The notes beneath the pieces are model-generated. The model saw only the letters and a program-made list of their open reading frames with translations, searched no databases and was not told where the DNA came from. Of a stretch of DNA of 64,000 bases, positions 49,718-63,187 are shown piece after piece. A program made the translations under genes and the position numbers. How positions within the stretch are numbered: the first letter of the stretch is position 1; every line of letters begins with the position of its first letter. Origin of the DNA: Climacteris rufus (lineage: Eukaryota > Chordata > Aves > Passeriformes > Climacteridae); contig VZRZ01001220.1 of NCBI GenBank assembly GCA_013398175.1, positions 62,001 to 126,000 on the forward strand, in the 5' to 3' direction.

Positions 49718-51637
49718 TTTTCCTATTGACCAATGCAGATAAACAATGCCCAAATAACAAAAAATCCCTATTATTCTCAAAGTATCCCTTAATATAGCAT
49801 GATCATATATCAACCACATTGAACTTGGGTGTATTCCAGGTCTGAAGATCTGCATATGTAAAGAAAGCTTTGTGAAATTCTTGCACATTTTATCTCCTTG
49901 TTGTCTCTGAGTTAGTAAGCGTGGAAATATGTTGGTGCCAGGAGCTGAGCAATTACTTAGTCTTAAGGGGAAAAAAAGGCGGTTAATTAAGGCAGAACTC
50001 TCCAAATTTAATTACTTTTGAGGAAAAAGAGCAGAATGTGGAAAAATTTATGAAAACTTGTATTGTCTTTCCTTGAAATAATCTGTTCTGGGCTGATCCT
50101 TATTAGGAGGTAAAAGTGGAAACACTAAAGGTGATGGTTACTTCCATTAATTAAAAAGAATCTTGCTCATAGCACAGCACTTTAAGAATGCTATAGGAGT
50201 TTTACATATTCCTGGTTGCCATCTTTGGTTTGAGAATCTCATTCCACTTCCAACTTTGTGTCTTTCTTTGTTAGAGATAATTTTGAAATGACTCACATTG
50301 CCTTTGCATGGCTGAAATGTGGCAGTGATGGAGTGGAGCCAATGGAGGGGTAATTTTAAAGCCAGCAATCAGGAAAAGGAAGAGTCCTTAGCCAGAGGAC
50401 TCAGCAGTGCCAGGAGAAGCCATTATTCTATTATTATTTTTAGTGTGAAAGCATTGTTTTAAGTTATATTAAAAACATCCTCTAAATTTCTTTGTTATTT
50501 GTGTTGTAAATTTTCCATATCAACTTTTCCAAAAGAAAGGTGTGTAAATGTATATGTGTAAGTGGAGTGCTTGGGATGCACCTTGTTTTAGAAATTGTAG
50601 GTTAAAAGCAAATCAGAAATCAAAGGTAATTCCTCTGACTTAGCCTGGAAGTTCACAGATTGGCCAAAGAGGGAGTGAGTTCTCCATTTCTTGACATTTA
50701 GACATCCTTTCTCCTGACAGGCACCGACTGACCTTCCATTTTTTCTACTTTTAGGGAGTCCAACCCTTTGTGATTTAAGGGCCCAACCCTGTAAGCTTTC
50801 CAGAAACCTTACACTTAGAGGGCTAAAGGGAGGGAGAACAAAATCTATATTGTTATTCATGTGTATGGACTTGCTTTATCTGCTAGAGATTGCACATATG
50901 TTGTAGGTTATAATGGATTGGAATGATGTTTCAGAAGATTTGATGTAGATCATTTTCTTGTTTCAGTTACTCAGAAGTCCAGTGTCAGGAAATATTTTAT
51001 ATTCAATACTGCTTTAATTCCACTACGTAGATTATTATCATCATCCCTTTTTTTTTTAATAGACTTTGAGGAGGTGAAGACCTTACAGATGCAAGGCAAG
51101 TACTATTTGACCTTGGAGCAATGTCTCCCAAGTCATTTGGGCCATTTGAGACACGAATGGGAGCAGAACACTAATATCCAAAATTTCAGTCCAGTGTCTT
51201 AATCCTGAGCCCATTTTTTTTCTTTCAAAATGAAATTATTATTATTATTATTTCTACTGACAAGTCTTTCCAAGGATTTAAATGTGACCTAATTTATTTA
51301 ATGCTGTCTTACGTGCAAGACAGAAGCAAAATCCTTACCCCAGGGCACTTAGTGGCCTTGATCCTGCAATGTGATCTCTTGAATTCATGTCTGAACTAAC
51401 ATGAGCCCTGCTGCCTGTTCTGAGAGTTTCGCTGGGATTTTAATAGGGAAGGGACATGGAGATTGCAGGTTGTCTACAACACCCTCGATGAACTTCAGTA
51501 CATTCTACTACTTTCCTACATGGTTATAAAGTATACACTATGTTCCTACACGGTTGTGTGTTTCCCTGAGTTCTTGATGAGCTTTTGTGTAGCTGTTGCT
51601 CAGTTACCTTCAGTAGATGGTGAAGTTTGGGCTGAAC

Positions 51638-51655
51638 TTTTTTTTTTTTTTTTTT
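51638..51655. repeat. T18 homopolymer
   Basis: Eighteen consecutive T. No associated element recognised. Confidence 0.85.
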
Positions 51656-54600
51656 GCTGTATATAAGCCTTGATTTGTGGCAGTGCTTAAAGATGCTTTG
51701 CGATGCACCTTGAGATTAAAGTGCACCGCCCCTGCAGTGCATTGATCTCGCCTGGCCCAGAAAGGGGTTGTCATAGATCTGCTTTTCAAATCAGGACTCC
51801 CTCATGGGTTTTTCCAAGGCATCATCTCCATGTCATTGGATTGGCAGGATATGAAGCTGAGGGTCTTTTTGAAGTTTGCCTTCACACCAAGGGGTGTATA
51901 CTTGTTTTGTGGGAATTGTGGGAAGTTACACCCTCTTCTCCCTCTGTGTTCAGCACAGGATAACTTAATGCAGCATTCAAATATTCTGGATCTTTTCTAA
52001 AAGTAATTTGTCCTGTTGGAGTATTAAAAGAATGGAATCCGAATGCTGAGAACTAGGTTCTTGCAGAGGACTGAAATATAGGGGCTGAACTTCATAAATT
52101 AATTGAACAGTCCTAAAAACGTCTATGCCTTTGCAGCTACAGACTATAGTCTTACTTCAAGAAACGTGATCATGTGCTTCATCAAATATCACTCAGGCCA
52201 TTATGATTTAGTTTTTGCATAATCATAAATATCACTTTAAAGTCTTCTTGTGCATCTCACATTTCATTCTTTCTACTTTTTTTTAAAGAAAAAAAAATCC
52301 TGCATCAAATGATTTGTTATTGGAAAAGCAAAATAACATTTCTTTATTCAAAACTCTTCTTCCTTCAAAACTGTGGTACATGAAAAGTATTTTCCAGCTT
52401 TCGGAGTTTATTTGATTGTGAACACTTTTGGTTATGTAAGTTTTAATACTTAGCTTTGGTGTACCCCTAAAGGCACACCCCACACACTTATGTTGTGTGA
52501 CCCAGGGTCACAAGTAATGGCTGCAAGCTAATTGATTGAGAAAGGCTTGTCTGACTGGGCCCCTTTGAGTCCTCCCTTTACATTCCTAAATTTCTGTAAA
52601 GGAGGCACTGGCAGCCTCGGCTGGTGAGAGGAGGGGTTGGGGGAAAGGGAGGAAGTTTCTCAGTTTCTGATTATGCGCAGAGTTTCCTTGTACTGAGCTT
52701 ACGTTCTCCACCCACTACTTAGTAAGAACTCCTTAACAACTTAAAGCTTTATCCCTGTGAGTACCAGAAAAGTGATCTGAGTATTTATTGAGCAGGGAGA
52801 ACAAACTGCTTGCTCCAGGCAGGGAGAAAGCTTATGGAAATGATATTAGACCTTCAGCAAAGTGCACAGCTGCATCATACAGAAGCTGAGACTCAAACTG
52901 ACAGGCAAATAAGCCAGATCACGGAAGGGGCCTCTGTGTGGCAGCTCTGAGCTACCAAGTGTTGGACAACTAGGCAAAAAGTGCAATGGAACAGGGCAGA
53001 AAATAACACACTAACTTCAGGCAACTGTTGCTTATTCATGGTGAGTCCAGATTTGAACTGTTGTTTGAAATGTAGTTATTTTTGTTGTTTCTGAAAACCC
53101 TTCCGTTTTACCACAGTGATCCTTCTGCAGAGCTCTTTGTGTTCCAGGTTATTTGTCCGGATGTGCACTTCAGTTCTGAACGATACAGAAATGCACAGGG
53201 ATAGCCCTTTCCTTGCTGCTTGCTCTCTCTCGTGCTTTTCTTGCTTCAGGAGGCAGGTCCTGTTTCTAAAAGCACACTGCATAGCTTCTGATTTGGAAAG
53301 ATATAGTTTTGCTGCCAGCACTTGGTGTGCAGCTGCATGGAGGTGAATAAATGAACACAATTCCTGTGCACAGTTTTCTGCAGTTTGAGCTTTGTGGCAC
53401 CTCTCCATTGCTCCTTATTTTGCTGCCTTATCTTGAGAATGTATGGCACGGTCACTATGAAAAGAGCTTTGTGTTTGAATTCCTGGTGAGTCGAAGGGTC
53501 AGGGCCTATGAGTTATCTGCCTGCCAGCAAGACTCATTACTGTGTCCCTTTATTTTTCAAGCTGAAATAGAAAAAACATGTGTCCTCATCCCTTTTTTAT
53601 AAATGTATTTGGAATCCAGGTTTTACATGCTGTTTGTGTGTGCTTTGTTCTTGACAAACTCGGGGTTTGGGAGGAAGCCAGTTTTATTCTGTCCATATTT
53701 ATTTTATTTACTCAAGCTTTCCTGCAGCTTTTTTGAATTCCTTTGTTGTGAGGCACATAATTTGTTTCTTAAAACAATATTCTGAGATTCTGATTTCTGC
53801 TGAGAGGAAAAGGATTTATACTCTGATACATATTTCAAAAAATACCAGAGAGCTATCTAAATTTTAGTTAAGTTGCACAATTATACAGAAGATAAGGCTT
53901 TAATAACTTTTGATTCACTTAAGGAGGGAAATGCAATACTGGTGGATAAGTTCTTGAACAGACTGTGTTAGATACACTAGTCATCTAGTGTAATGGTAAT
54001 AAATATGATCTGAGCTATAATGTTATTTCAGTTACTGAGTTTGAAAAAGCTGCTTCATTAGCACAGCAACAGAATTAAACATTGCATGTTGACAGTAATG
54101 TTAGAAATATGTTGCAAAAAATATTGCAAAATTTGCAACAAAAATGTTGCAAAAACTGCTGAGTGGATGAAATTTAGAGTAATAAATCATCAAGGCATGT
54201 CAAAGTTACTCTGTATGTGAGGTTTTAAGATGTCTGTAATTTAGAGAAGTGAGTCTGTTTTTTCTCCAGCAGAAGTGTGATTCTGTACAAAATTATTTTC
54301 ATCATATAATTCATTTAATATATAGTTTTCTTAAAAAAAGAAAAAAAAAGAATAGCCAAAGTCAGAAGGTCCAAGAAAAATCTTAAAATCATGTAGCAGT
54401 TATTTGAAGCTAAATAGAAAATGCCCATTTGATAGAATATTTCTAATATGCAATGTAAGAAGATGGTCAGATGAACTCTGCATGGAGGGTTATGTTGCTA
54501 CTTGTTTCTTGACCTGTCTTTCTAAGTCTTTATGCTCATCTAACAATTAGCAGAATGCCTGTTTAAAAAATAAGATGATGGTTCAGATCTGAGTTTATCT

Positions 54601-57600
54601 GACATTACAGTCCCTTTCAGGTGCAGAAGTTTGTGTTGTTCACCTATTGTGTCCTTTCTTATTTACAAGTTAGAGTTCTAGAGTTTACCCATCGACTTTG
54701 AAAATGGTTTTAAATAGAAAGGGGGGACTGTGCCAGAGAAATGCTAAGAATTACATATTTGAATGTGATGCTGCAATGTAAGATGATCTAAGTGGACCTC
54801 ATACTTTGTGTTTTCTTATAGTGAATTGAATTTCTATATATTTTGACTTGGGCTATACGTTACTTTCCACAAGAAAATCTTTGGCTGTGGTCTTAGTTCA
54901 GTGATGGGGCTCGCTTTGAGGAAGAAAAATATGTTCTCTCCAGTAACATAAGTGTATGATTTCCTTCCTGGCTATGCTGTGTTGGAGGAATATCTGCTGA
55001 AGTACTCTTTACACCTTATAAAGCTGAAAGTAAAAGAAACCTTGAGGAGGTGGTCTTCTCTCAGCTTTGGAGGCCTGGGTATCTGGGGATTCACCCACCT
55101 CCAGGTGGTCATGAGGCACTTGGGGAGCAGGGAATGGTGGGCGCTCACAGGCGGCCACCTCCTCCATAGGCACACGAGCAGAGATCAATCCTTTCTGTGC
55201 TGTAGGGTTTCCACTGGCAAAATAATGCACCATTGGTGTTGTGACACCAGACTAGAGGATTATGAAACATTTCTTCATGCTCTGATTATCAGCCTGATGA
55301 AGGGGAAAAGGTTTAATGAGGAGAAGAAGAATTTACTGAGGGTTTTATGCCTATATCTGTTATTAAAAGGAGAATATCTGTTCACAGTAGCTGTGTTCTG
55401 TGATTCAAGGAAACCCTGCAATAATGATGATTAAATGTGGTGTTCTTACTGACTGTCTGAGGACTGACACAACTTAATGTGACTGGCAGGAAGCTTAAAC
55501 ATCAATAGTATATCTCAAATTATTAATATTCTCTCTTAGAGAAAGTCAAAGAATCATGAGCTCAAACTAAAATAATTATACCATCTCTTTTAGTTCTCTC
55601 TGACACCAGTTAGAGAAAAAAAAAGGCAATTCTGAAAAGGCTAAAATGTTTGAAAGGTTTGCATTTAATATCTTTAATGTTTTTCAAGAAATAACTAGAC
55701 TTGTTTTGTGAATTACATAGAATGTGATTTTGGAGGTTCACTTTTAGGTTTGTTCTGTTGTTCTGTGTGGAAGAAGGAAAACCTTTATTTACTATATCCG
55801 TTCCTTTTATTGACATCTGTATATGAACAGAAACAGGTTTTCAGGACACCTATGGATGTTTTTAGAGTCACACGAGAAATCATGGAAATTCAAGACTAAC
55901 AGCTGATTTTCCTTTCAAAGAGAGGAACTAGTTTGTGCTGTCATGACAAAGTGATGTCTATAACAATAGATGAAGGAAAATTGACAGGTATAAGAGAATT
56001 GTAGCATTCATGGAGTCAGTGAATCATAGTGTTGTTGAGTTTGAAAGAAAAAACAAACTCTATGTTATAGCCTAGTAATTTTAGTTTATTAAATATTTAT
56101 TTTATCCTAGTAAATTTATTTTTAAAAGAATTTTAAAAAACAGAACAAAAAAATTTCATCTTCTCAGCTACAGATCATGATCATATGGAATGTTATCACT
56201 GGAATACCCAATTAACTTTCAGTTCACTTTTACTTTTCAACAACATATTCAAACCATCAGCAGAAGACTGTCCCAGAAAGTGATGATGAAGGTGAAAGAA
56301 GAACAGATGAAAGGGTAAACATTTGGCCCATGAAGTGATTTAAGTGATAATAGTATGTGGGTAAAAGGAAACAATCACAGAGAAGAAGCAGAAATGAGGA
56401 TACGAGCAATAATAAGAGAGATAGAACTTGAAAAGTAAACCAGTAGAGATTGAAATGTAGAAGGATCATGGCATGAGAGAGGAAACCCACCCTATCTAAA
56501 ATGGTCTGTCAGTCACTGAAATGAGTCTTGGGAATTGTGTTGTCTTTCTCTGGATTTGTTCAGAAGCATTTCCACTGCTGGCAGTCAGTTTTAAACCTGA
56601 AGTTATAAATTTACCGCAGAGAATAGGCTGTTCCTTCCAAAATTATGATCACAGCATTTCAGAGAGGGGGATGTGAGATGGAGCCTCTCTTTTCCACATA
56701 ATGTCCTCTTATATTTACTTCTCTCTGTCTAGCAGTGAGGGTATAGTTGGGATGGATGGTTACATCTGTTGTGACCTGTTTTTTGAGCACAATTTAAGTT
56801 CCTTTTTTCAACTCCAACAAGATCCCTGTAACTTTTAAAAAATTCTTGTAAAGCCATTTGGAAGGACTTTTGGCAATTCTGATTTTGGCTTCTGCGGAAG
56901 ATGGATGACAAATATCAGTGGACTTTCCCCTACCTCTCCTTTGACCAAGCTGTCCACTTTAAATTCTTTCAATCACCCATGGCTTTATTCAGGACTCTGT
57001 TAAAGATCCTACTGACTTTGGGAGACATTGGGTGAGGCCATTGGGGGAGTTCAAAACTGTGTTCATGTATGAATGTGGCACCATAATGACACCTCAGTAT
57101 TCTACAGGAAATGACACCAGACTCCACAACCACAGTAGTACATATGGTGCTATCTCCAGTTTCTGAATCACTTCCCTCTCTGTTATAAAAATGTTTGGTG
57201 ATTCAGGCAATAACTAGATGTTTTCCAATTCTGATATTACCTTTAAAACCCAAAGATCATATTAATATTAATTATGTAATTCCAGTTTATTTAGCAATAT
57301 GGTAGAGGTAGGTAAGAAATACACCTTCAAGTACTGCACAAAAAGCACCCTCTTCTTTTTAAGCCATTTCTAGTGACAAGTATTCCATTTGTATCATCAA
57401 CTCTCCACATCTCCTCTTAACACAGAAGATGTTCTGTGGACCATAAATTTCTTGTGGAAGACCTGCAGGCACTGCAATAGGTCCAGTTTTGAACAGTGCA
57501 CATTTAATGGTATTAAATGATAAAGGAAAAGAGAAGGAGAAGGCCTTACCCTGAAGTACATGTCCCGTTATTGTTGGGAATTTTCATTATTTCCAAAAAG

Positions 57601-59134
57601 CAGCAGCAGCTGAAGACATCCTCCTAAAAATAGTCCTTTATGACAGAGCTGGTTGAAGGTATCCCAGTGCTCTTTCACTGCTTCTTTTCCCTCTTCCCTG
57701 CTAACAAAAATGTGTAGGTTATTAAGGCCAGGCTGGTGGAAGTGACTTCAAAGTGCCATTCCTAAGGCGACCTGACTTTGAGATGCCTATGGATTGAGGA
57801 TCAGTGTCCTCTGAAAATACTGCCTCTGGTTTTGGTGTGTTTTATAAGTTGCTCATGACTGTGGCCTGGTTGTCACTGGACATCTGTTATTTCAGCCTGT
57901 GTATAATAAATTCCTGGAATAAATATCTGTGCCCTTAGTAGGTGAGCATAAGTTATGAAATATAAACAATGAAAATGGAGGAGAAAGTGATCAACACAGA
58001 ACCTTATTCAAAAAACATATAAAATGTGACACAGCCACGTGACAGTATCAGTCTGTGCTGAAAATACTTTTGAATCATGTGGAAATCAGTATGTGCTCTC
58101 TATTGACCCCATAAAGCTTCTTTCAAGATCTGGCTGAAAACTCACAAGAAAGGTTTTTTCCAGAAGTACCCAGTGTAGCTCCAGTTATCCTTCCACTGAC
58201 ATCAATGAGAATTACATCAGTATGAGACAAAAACTCTAAACATTGATAGTTCACGCTAAAGAGAAAGTAGTATTCTTCAAATTCTTTCCTTTGTGGTTTG
58301 CTTTTCCTCTTCATTTATAATTTACTGCCAGTGTCTGGACAAAAAGCAAGAAATCTGGCAGGACCTAGTAACTTAAAAATGTTTTAAGTTATATCAAGCC
58401 ATTTGCTTTTTATCACTTTGCCCTTTTTTTAACTGTATTTTTTGGTCTGAAATTTTCCAGTGTGCAGTCCCAAACCATAGGTGATTCTTTTGTTTGTTTT
58501 CTTTCCTTTTTTTCTTGGTAAAGGAAGTATGTTAAAATTATTTTAAGCAGCAGAAGTAGGAATACATTATATTTTTCCTTTTAAAAATGAAGTAAACAAA
58601 ACTAATTCAACAAAAGTCTTTGAAAAACAGCCTTGGGAACAGTGTGATCAGCAGGTGGTTTGTGGACTATTTTTAAAGGGCTTGACATAAAAAGAGATCT
58701 CAATTGTTATATGTTGGAGATATTAAATTACAGCTACTTATTACATGCCTTTTTGCAATAGATGTGGGGGTACACACTGCTTTTTTTTTTATTTGCTACA
58801 AGGATCTTAAGACAAGTTGGGCATTGCATATGGATAGCACTGAGTGTCCTGTTCTTAGAGAACTCAATGCTGGAAGAACTTGGCATGAGCATGTATCTAA
58901 GGTTGACTTAGCTTGATGCTGGGAAGTAAAAATACAGGAAGCAAGACTGCTGTCTTGCAGCATCTCACATGGACGAGGAATGAATGCTCTCTCCCTCTTC
59001 TTTTTCATGAAGCCTTCCTAGGTGGTAGTTTCAGCAGCACCAGGCTGTGTTGGGGTTTTTTTCCCCTCTTTATCTCCTGCACTATGTACATAATTGCAGT
59101 AACTCAACAACTTCTGCATCTCTCCTGACGTTAC

Positions 59135-59411
59135 CACCAGGTGATTGACAACAGGACTGGGACTGATGGGTACAAATTGAAAGACCGGCAATTTAGGTTA
59201 GGTAAAAAGAAGAAATTCTTTACTGTGAGAATGGTGAGACACTGGAACAGGTTGTCCTGGGAGGCTGTGGATGTCCCAGACCTGGTAGTGTTCAAGGCCA
59301 GGTAGGGTAAGGCCTTTAGCAGCCTGGTCTGGTGGGAGGTGACCCTGCACATGGCAGGGGGTGGGGATCTGATGATTGTTCAGGTCTCTTCATGATTCTG
59401 TGATTCTATGA
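59135..59411 (+). mobile_element. CR1 LINE, 3' end fragment
   Basis: Sense-strand CR1 3' end and the best-preserved long copy in the window. It reads GACAACAGGACTGGGACTGA, then GGTACAAATTGAAAGACCGG, AAGAAATTCTTTACTGTGAG, ATGGTGAGACACTGGAACAG, GTGTTCAAGGCCAGGTAGGG, CTGGTCTGGTGGGAGGTGAC and CATGGCAGGGGGTGG, and ends in ATGATTCTGTGATTCTATGA octamers at 59391-59411. It is 5'-truncated, starting near the end of ORF2 or in the 3' UTR, with no open frame. Confidence 0.94.
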
Positions 59412-62400
59412 CTCCTTGGTAGACATTACTCAGCTCATTGGCCCTGTCTACTCTCTGGCAGGACAGGCAGTGGCCACCTCCCCATCTGAACTCAAAGCTA
59501 GCACTGTTTTAAGTTTCTTTCTTTTATTCAGCCACTTACATTAAAAAATCTGTTTGTTTGTTTGTTTTTAAATAGCATCAGGCCATATACTGCTAAATGA
59601 TGAGGTATATACCCATTTTATTTTTCCATACTAGCAGGTCATAGCAAATATATCTTTTGAACTGCTTTTTGAATAGAAATATAGAAAGTTATACAGAAAA
59701 TCTCGGAACCAATATTTATTTATGATTAATATTTATGTATTAGGGAACAGCATGTTAGTGACACACAGAATCTTGACTTCATTCCATCTATTCCATCTTT
59801 TATTTTCTAATTCAGTCCTGTCTGCATTTTTTTTGTGGCATGCTTAATTTCCTGTATTGAATCCACCACTCTATTGCTTAAATTGCGGCCAAAACTGCTC
59901 CCTTCCAAAGCATGTCTTTCTGAAAAAAATCCAAAAAAGATGATGAGCAAAAGCAATACATGACAGTGTATAGAGAAATAGAGTTATTTACAGGATATGA
60001 ATTTTAACTACACTTATTTTTAATTTAGTAATTATCTATTAAACCAAATGATGTTACTTTAAATATGATTTCTTTGTGCCTCTGTCTTCTCAGGAATAAA
60101 TTGAAATTAGTAAAATGTTTTATACATGGACTGATACTGTGACTTCAAAGAAGTCCTCACTCATTGGGATGGACTCTGAAAGGGAAAATATTGCGGCAGT
60201 TTTTTTGATCTGGCTAAAACTGAAACATCAGAAACTTTGGATGAAAATTTGACTCGTTTATCTACCTTAAGCTACATATGTATAGTTGCACATCCAACTG
60301 ACTTTTAGGTGGAGGAATTTGTTCTTAAGACAGTCCAGTTATGAACTGATAGAAAGAACATCCAACTTCAGACATTGTCATGGTTGAACACTTTAATTTC
60401 AGTTTAAGTGTTTGAAAAGATAATTGTTTCATGGGGATTTAGTTATAGAAACATAGTACACAGTGGCATTGTGTCCATTTCTGTCGTTCTGGGTTTATTC
60501 AGAGTTTACCACAGCATTAAGGGATTTTAAAAGTTTCAGTCTATGTCTGGATATAGAAATCTCAATGTAACTTCATCTAACTTCTTTGTACATTTGGGCA
60601 AATCACTTAAAACATGCAATTTATTACTGCTAAAATATTTTTAGTATTTTTATTTATTTTATAAAAGAATGTATTCCTTTTTAGCTCCAAGTACATTAAC
60701 TTGATAGTATCTATTTAGAAGGTTTTTTTGTTTGCTTTTAACTTTTCATGTCTATTTACTTGTGTTTTGTGAGAAGTTATTTACTTCTGGTTGGAAGCAT
60801 TTGTAGGTGATCACTGGAATGTCTAAAGTCAGGAAGTGAGAATCCTTTATTTTAATGAATGTGCACATCACACTTAAAGTAAGATGCTGTGTTCCTGCTG
60901 TATTGGAAGCAGGATCACTCATCTGAGTTCTTAAAACTTATTTAAGAGCCTAAATTTAGAATCTTTTAAAAAAAGCCCAAACAACCCAAACTGCAGCCTG
61001 ACATTTCACAGAGCTGTTGACCTCTCATATTATCAACATTACTATTCTTAAATATTTGTTATTGCTATTGTAATTGAGACTTGTACTAAGATTTGTATAT
61101 TCCCCTTTGTCCTTTCCTTCCTTTTAACGTGTTTTGAACCCTTTTGTCTCTCTCAGTTAAATCTGAAATGCAAAAGTCTCAATGAATATCATGTTTTATG
61201 AAAATCTGTGAGTGTATGGAGGAAAAACCCCCCAATCTATGCCAATTTTGAGGAAGAGGCAGGCAGAACATAGCTGTTATACATTCTGTTTGGCAGTGGC
61301 TCAGTGGCCAAACAAAATGTGTGCAGTCCCAGACTCATCACAGCAGTTTCTCCTGGCAGGTGATAGTGTAATAAGCAATGTGGAGTGATATGGCCATTTG
61401 CAGTGAGAAGAAAGAATGTGGAGTTACAGAGCAAAGAGCAGAAATCTGTAGGAAAACAGGTTTCATCCAATCTGGTGCTTACAGGACACCTTGGGTTTAC
61501 TATTGCAAAAGAATAAAGGACCAAATGCCAAAAGATCTTAAAAGTATGTAAATTGCTTGCTATAGGCAAACAAGAACATCTTGTTTGCTGTTTTTTTTTT
61601 TTTCTATTTACTGAGCATTTTATCCTCCATGAAAAGATCACATACTATTTCAGTCATCACAAACTTCACTGAACACGAGATTCTTACTATTCTTTCGTAC
61701 GAGGTGGCCAACTGCAGTTAAATTCTGGATAAATAGTAAAATAGGGATGCTGAGATATTAAGTATGGCAATAAATGTTAGATTGGAGGAAACCTACTTTT
61801 TCCCACTGTGAATTTAGCCAGAACCTGGTTCTTTTCTTGGCTCTGTTGAAGTCAACATAGGTGTGTTTAGACGAGGATAAAAACTTGATTTCAAAGCAGT
61901 TCAGCATTTTCTCTTTGTTTACATTTAAAACGTCTTATTTTACCTTGGGCAAATTGCCTGCTTCTGTAAACTCGAGATTAGTCTTCTCTAATGATGAGAA
62001 TGTTAATACTAAAAAATATTTATGTTTGCCTATTATTGTTATTTAAATAATGTTTTAATGAGCATTTTAATTATCAGTCAAATAAGGTTCATCAATGGAA
62101 ATGAATCACTACTGCTTTTTATGATGTTATTGATTACATAGATAGGGTTTTCTAAAATGCTGGAGCTTGTGTAAGATAATTTTCCTTCTCGTAATGTCAT
62201 TCAAGATAAGGGGAAACACCAACTCATTTTCATTAATTTGCTTTTGTTTTACAAGCTGAATGAGTGCCAGATGATGATCATCAGCAATCACTCATTTATT
62301 TATTAGAGGAAAATAGAAACATTTCACATTTGAGGATCAGTTGTCTTTTATGGACTGTTTTAGAAAGGTACTACTCGTAAATATTCTCCTGGGCATTTTT

Positions 62401-63147
62401 CAAGAAATGCGAATGTTACCAGTAGCAACAGAAAATCTTAATGATTCAGGTCACTGTGGACTTAAGTCCATTCAACAGAAATTTTTAGATGGAATTTGCA
62501 TCTGAATTTTAAAAGTTGCTGGCATATAGGATGCATTCTGTACTTTGAAATACTCTATAACACATGGATTTAAATACCATTGGCCAGCAGATACTGGCCA
62601 TTTTCCATTGTCTGCTAAGCATACAAGTTCAGTGCTCAGGACAGAAGTCTTTTCCCCTCTTCAGAGCTTTTAGAGTTTGAGGGACTCCCTTAGAGCAATT
62701 TCCATTCCTACACCTGGAAAAGCAGAGCATAAAAGCCACTGTGGCATATGAAGCTCTTTCTGTTGCTCCTTTTTGGGTATTTCTGAACGCCCTTTTGGGT
62801 GGGTAAACCCTGGAGATCCTCTGAAGGAAAAGGTTCTCAGCACATGCAATAGCCAATTACTGCTTCCAAGCCAGGAGATCTTTTCCCTTTCAGGGCTCTC
62901 CCATTTCATGTCTGCTCAGTAACCAGGGGCCAGACCAGTAGTGTGCTTTTCCTTTTAGCAGCATGTTGTGATGTTAGAACTTCCTGCAAAATCATGTGTT
63001 TCATTTTTTTTATATTTTAATCACATTTTTTAAAGTGTTTCCAGATGTAAGCACATATTTGGTTACAGCTTACTGCACGTGCTTACGCACCGATGGACTG
63101 AAAAGGCCTGCATCCAACATCGTTGAAATCCATCTGTGATTTTGTGT
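59412..63147. other. Unannotated AT-rich DNA
   Basis: No gene recognised. A (TTTG)4 repeat lies at 59551-59567. A 134-codon minus-strand frame (61237-61641) has no recognisable domain, and its N-terminal Lys run comes from a poly(T) tract, so I treat it as chance. Confidence 0.4.
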
Positions 63148-63187
63148 CTGACTTCCAAAATCTCTGGTTTGGGATGTTGGAAGTCAG
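63148..63187. repeat. 17-position hairpin with 6-base loop
   Basis: CTGACTTCCAA (63148-63158) pairs perfectly with TTGGAAGTCAG (63177-63187). After one A/G mismatch (63159/63176) the pairing continues for five more positions, including one G-T pair, up to 63164/63171, leaving the loop TGGTTT. It is the strongest short inverted repeat I found. It is shorter than a typical microRNA precursor. Confidence 0.6.

Larger units (their letters stand above)
49471..59134. other. Unannotated AT-rich DNA
   Basis: No gene or clear transposon. It contains a 16-bp duplication with TTAATTAA cores (49686-49717), (ATT)n at 51235-51252, T18 at 51638-51655 and a cluster of TTGCAA motifs at 54112-54152. An open frame of 160 codons (54952-55434 +) encodes nothing I recognise and has no splice or polyadenylation context. 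A GC-richer patch lies at 52500-52680. Confidence 0.4.

Noticed and set aside
54952..55434. 160-codon open frame on plus
   Set aside because: No recognisable domain, and overlapping open frames on the opposite strand in the same GC-richer patch indicate composition rather than coding.
55998..56055. CR1-like GAATCATAGTGTTGTTGAG stretch
   Set aside because: It resembles the reverse complement of a CR1 terminus, but the match is short and fades at once, so I do not annotate it.
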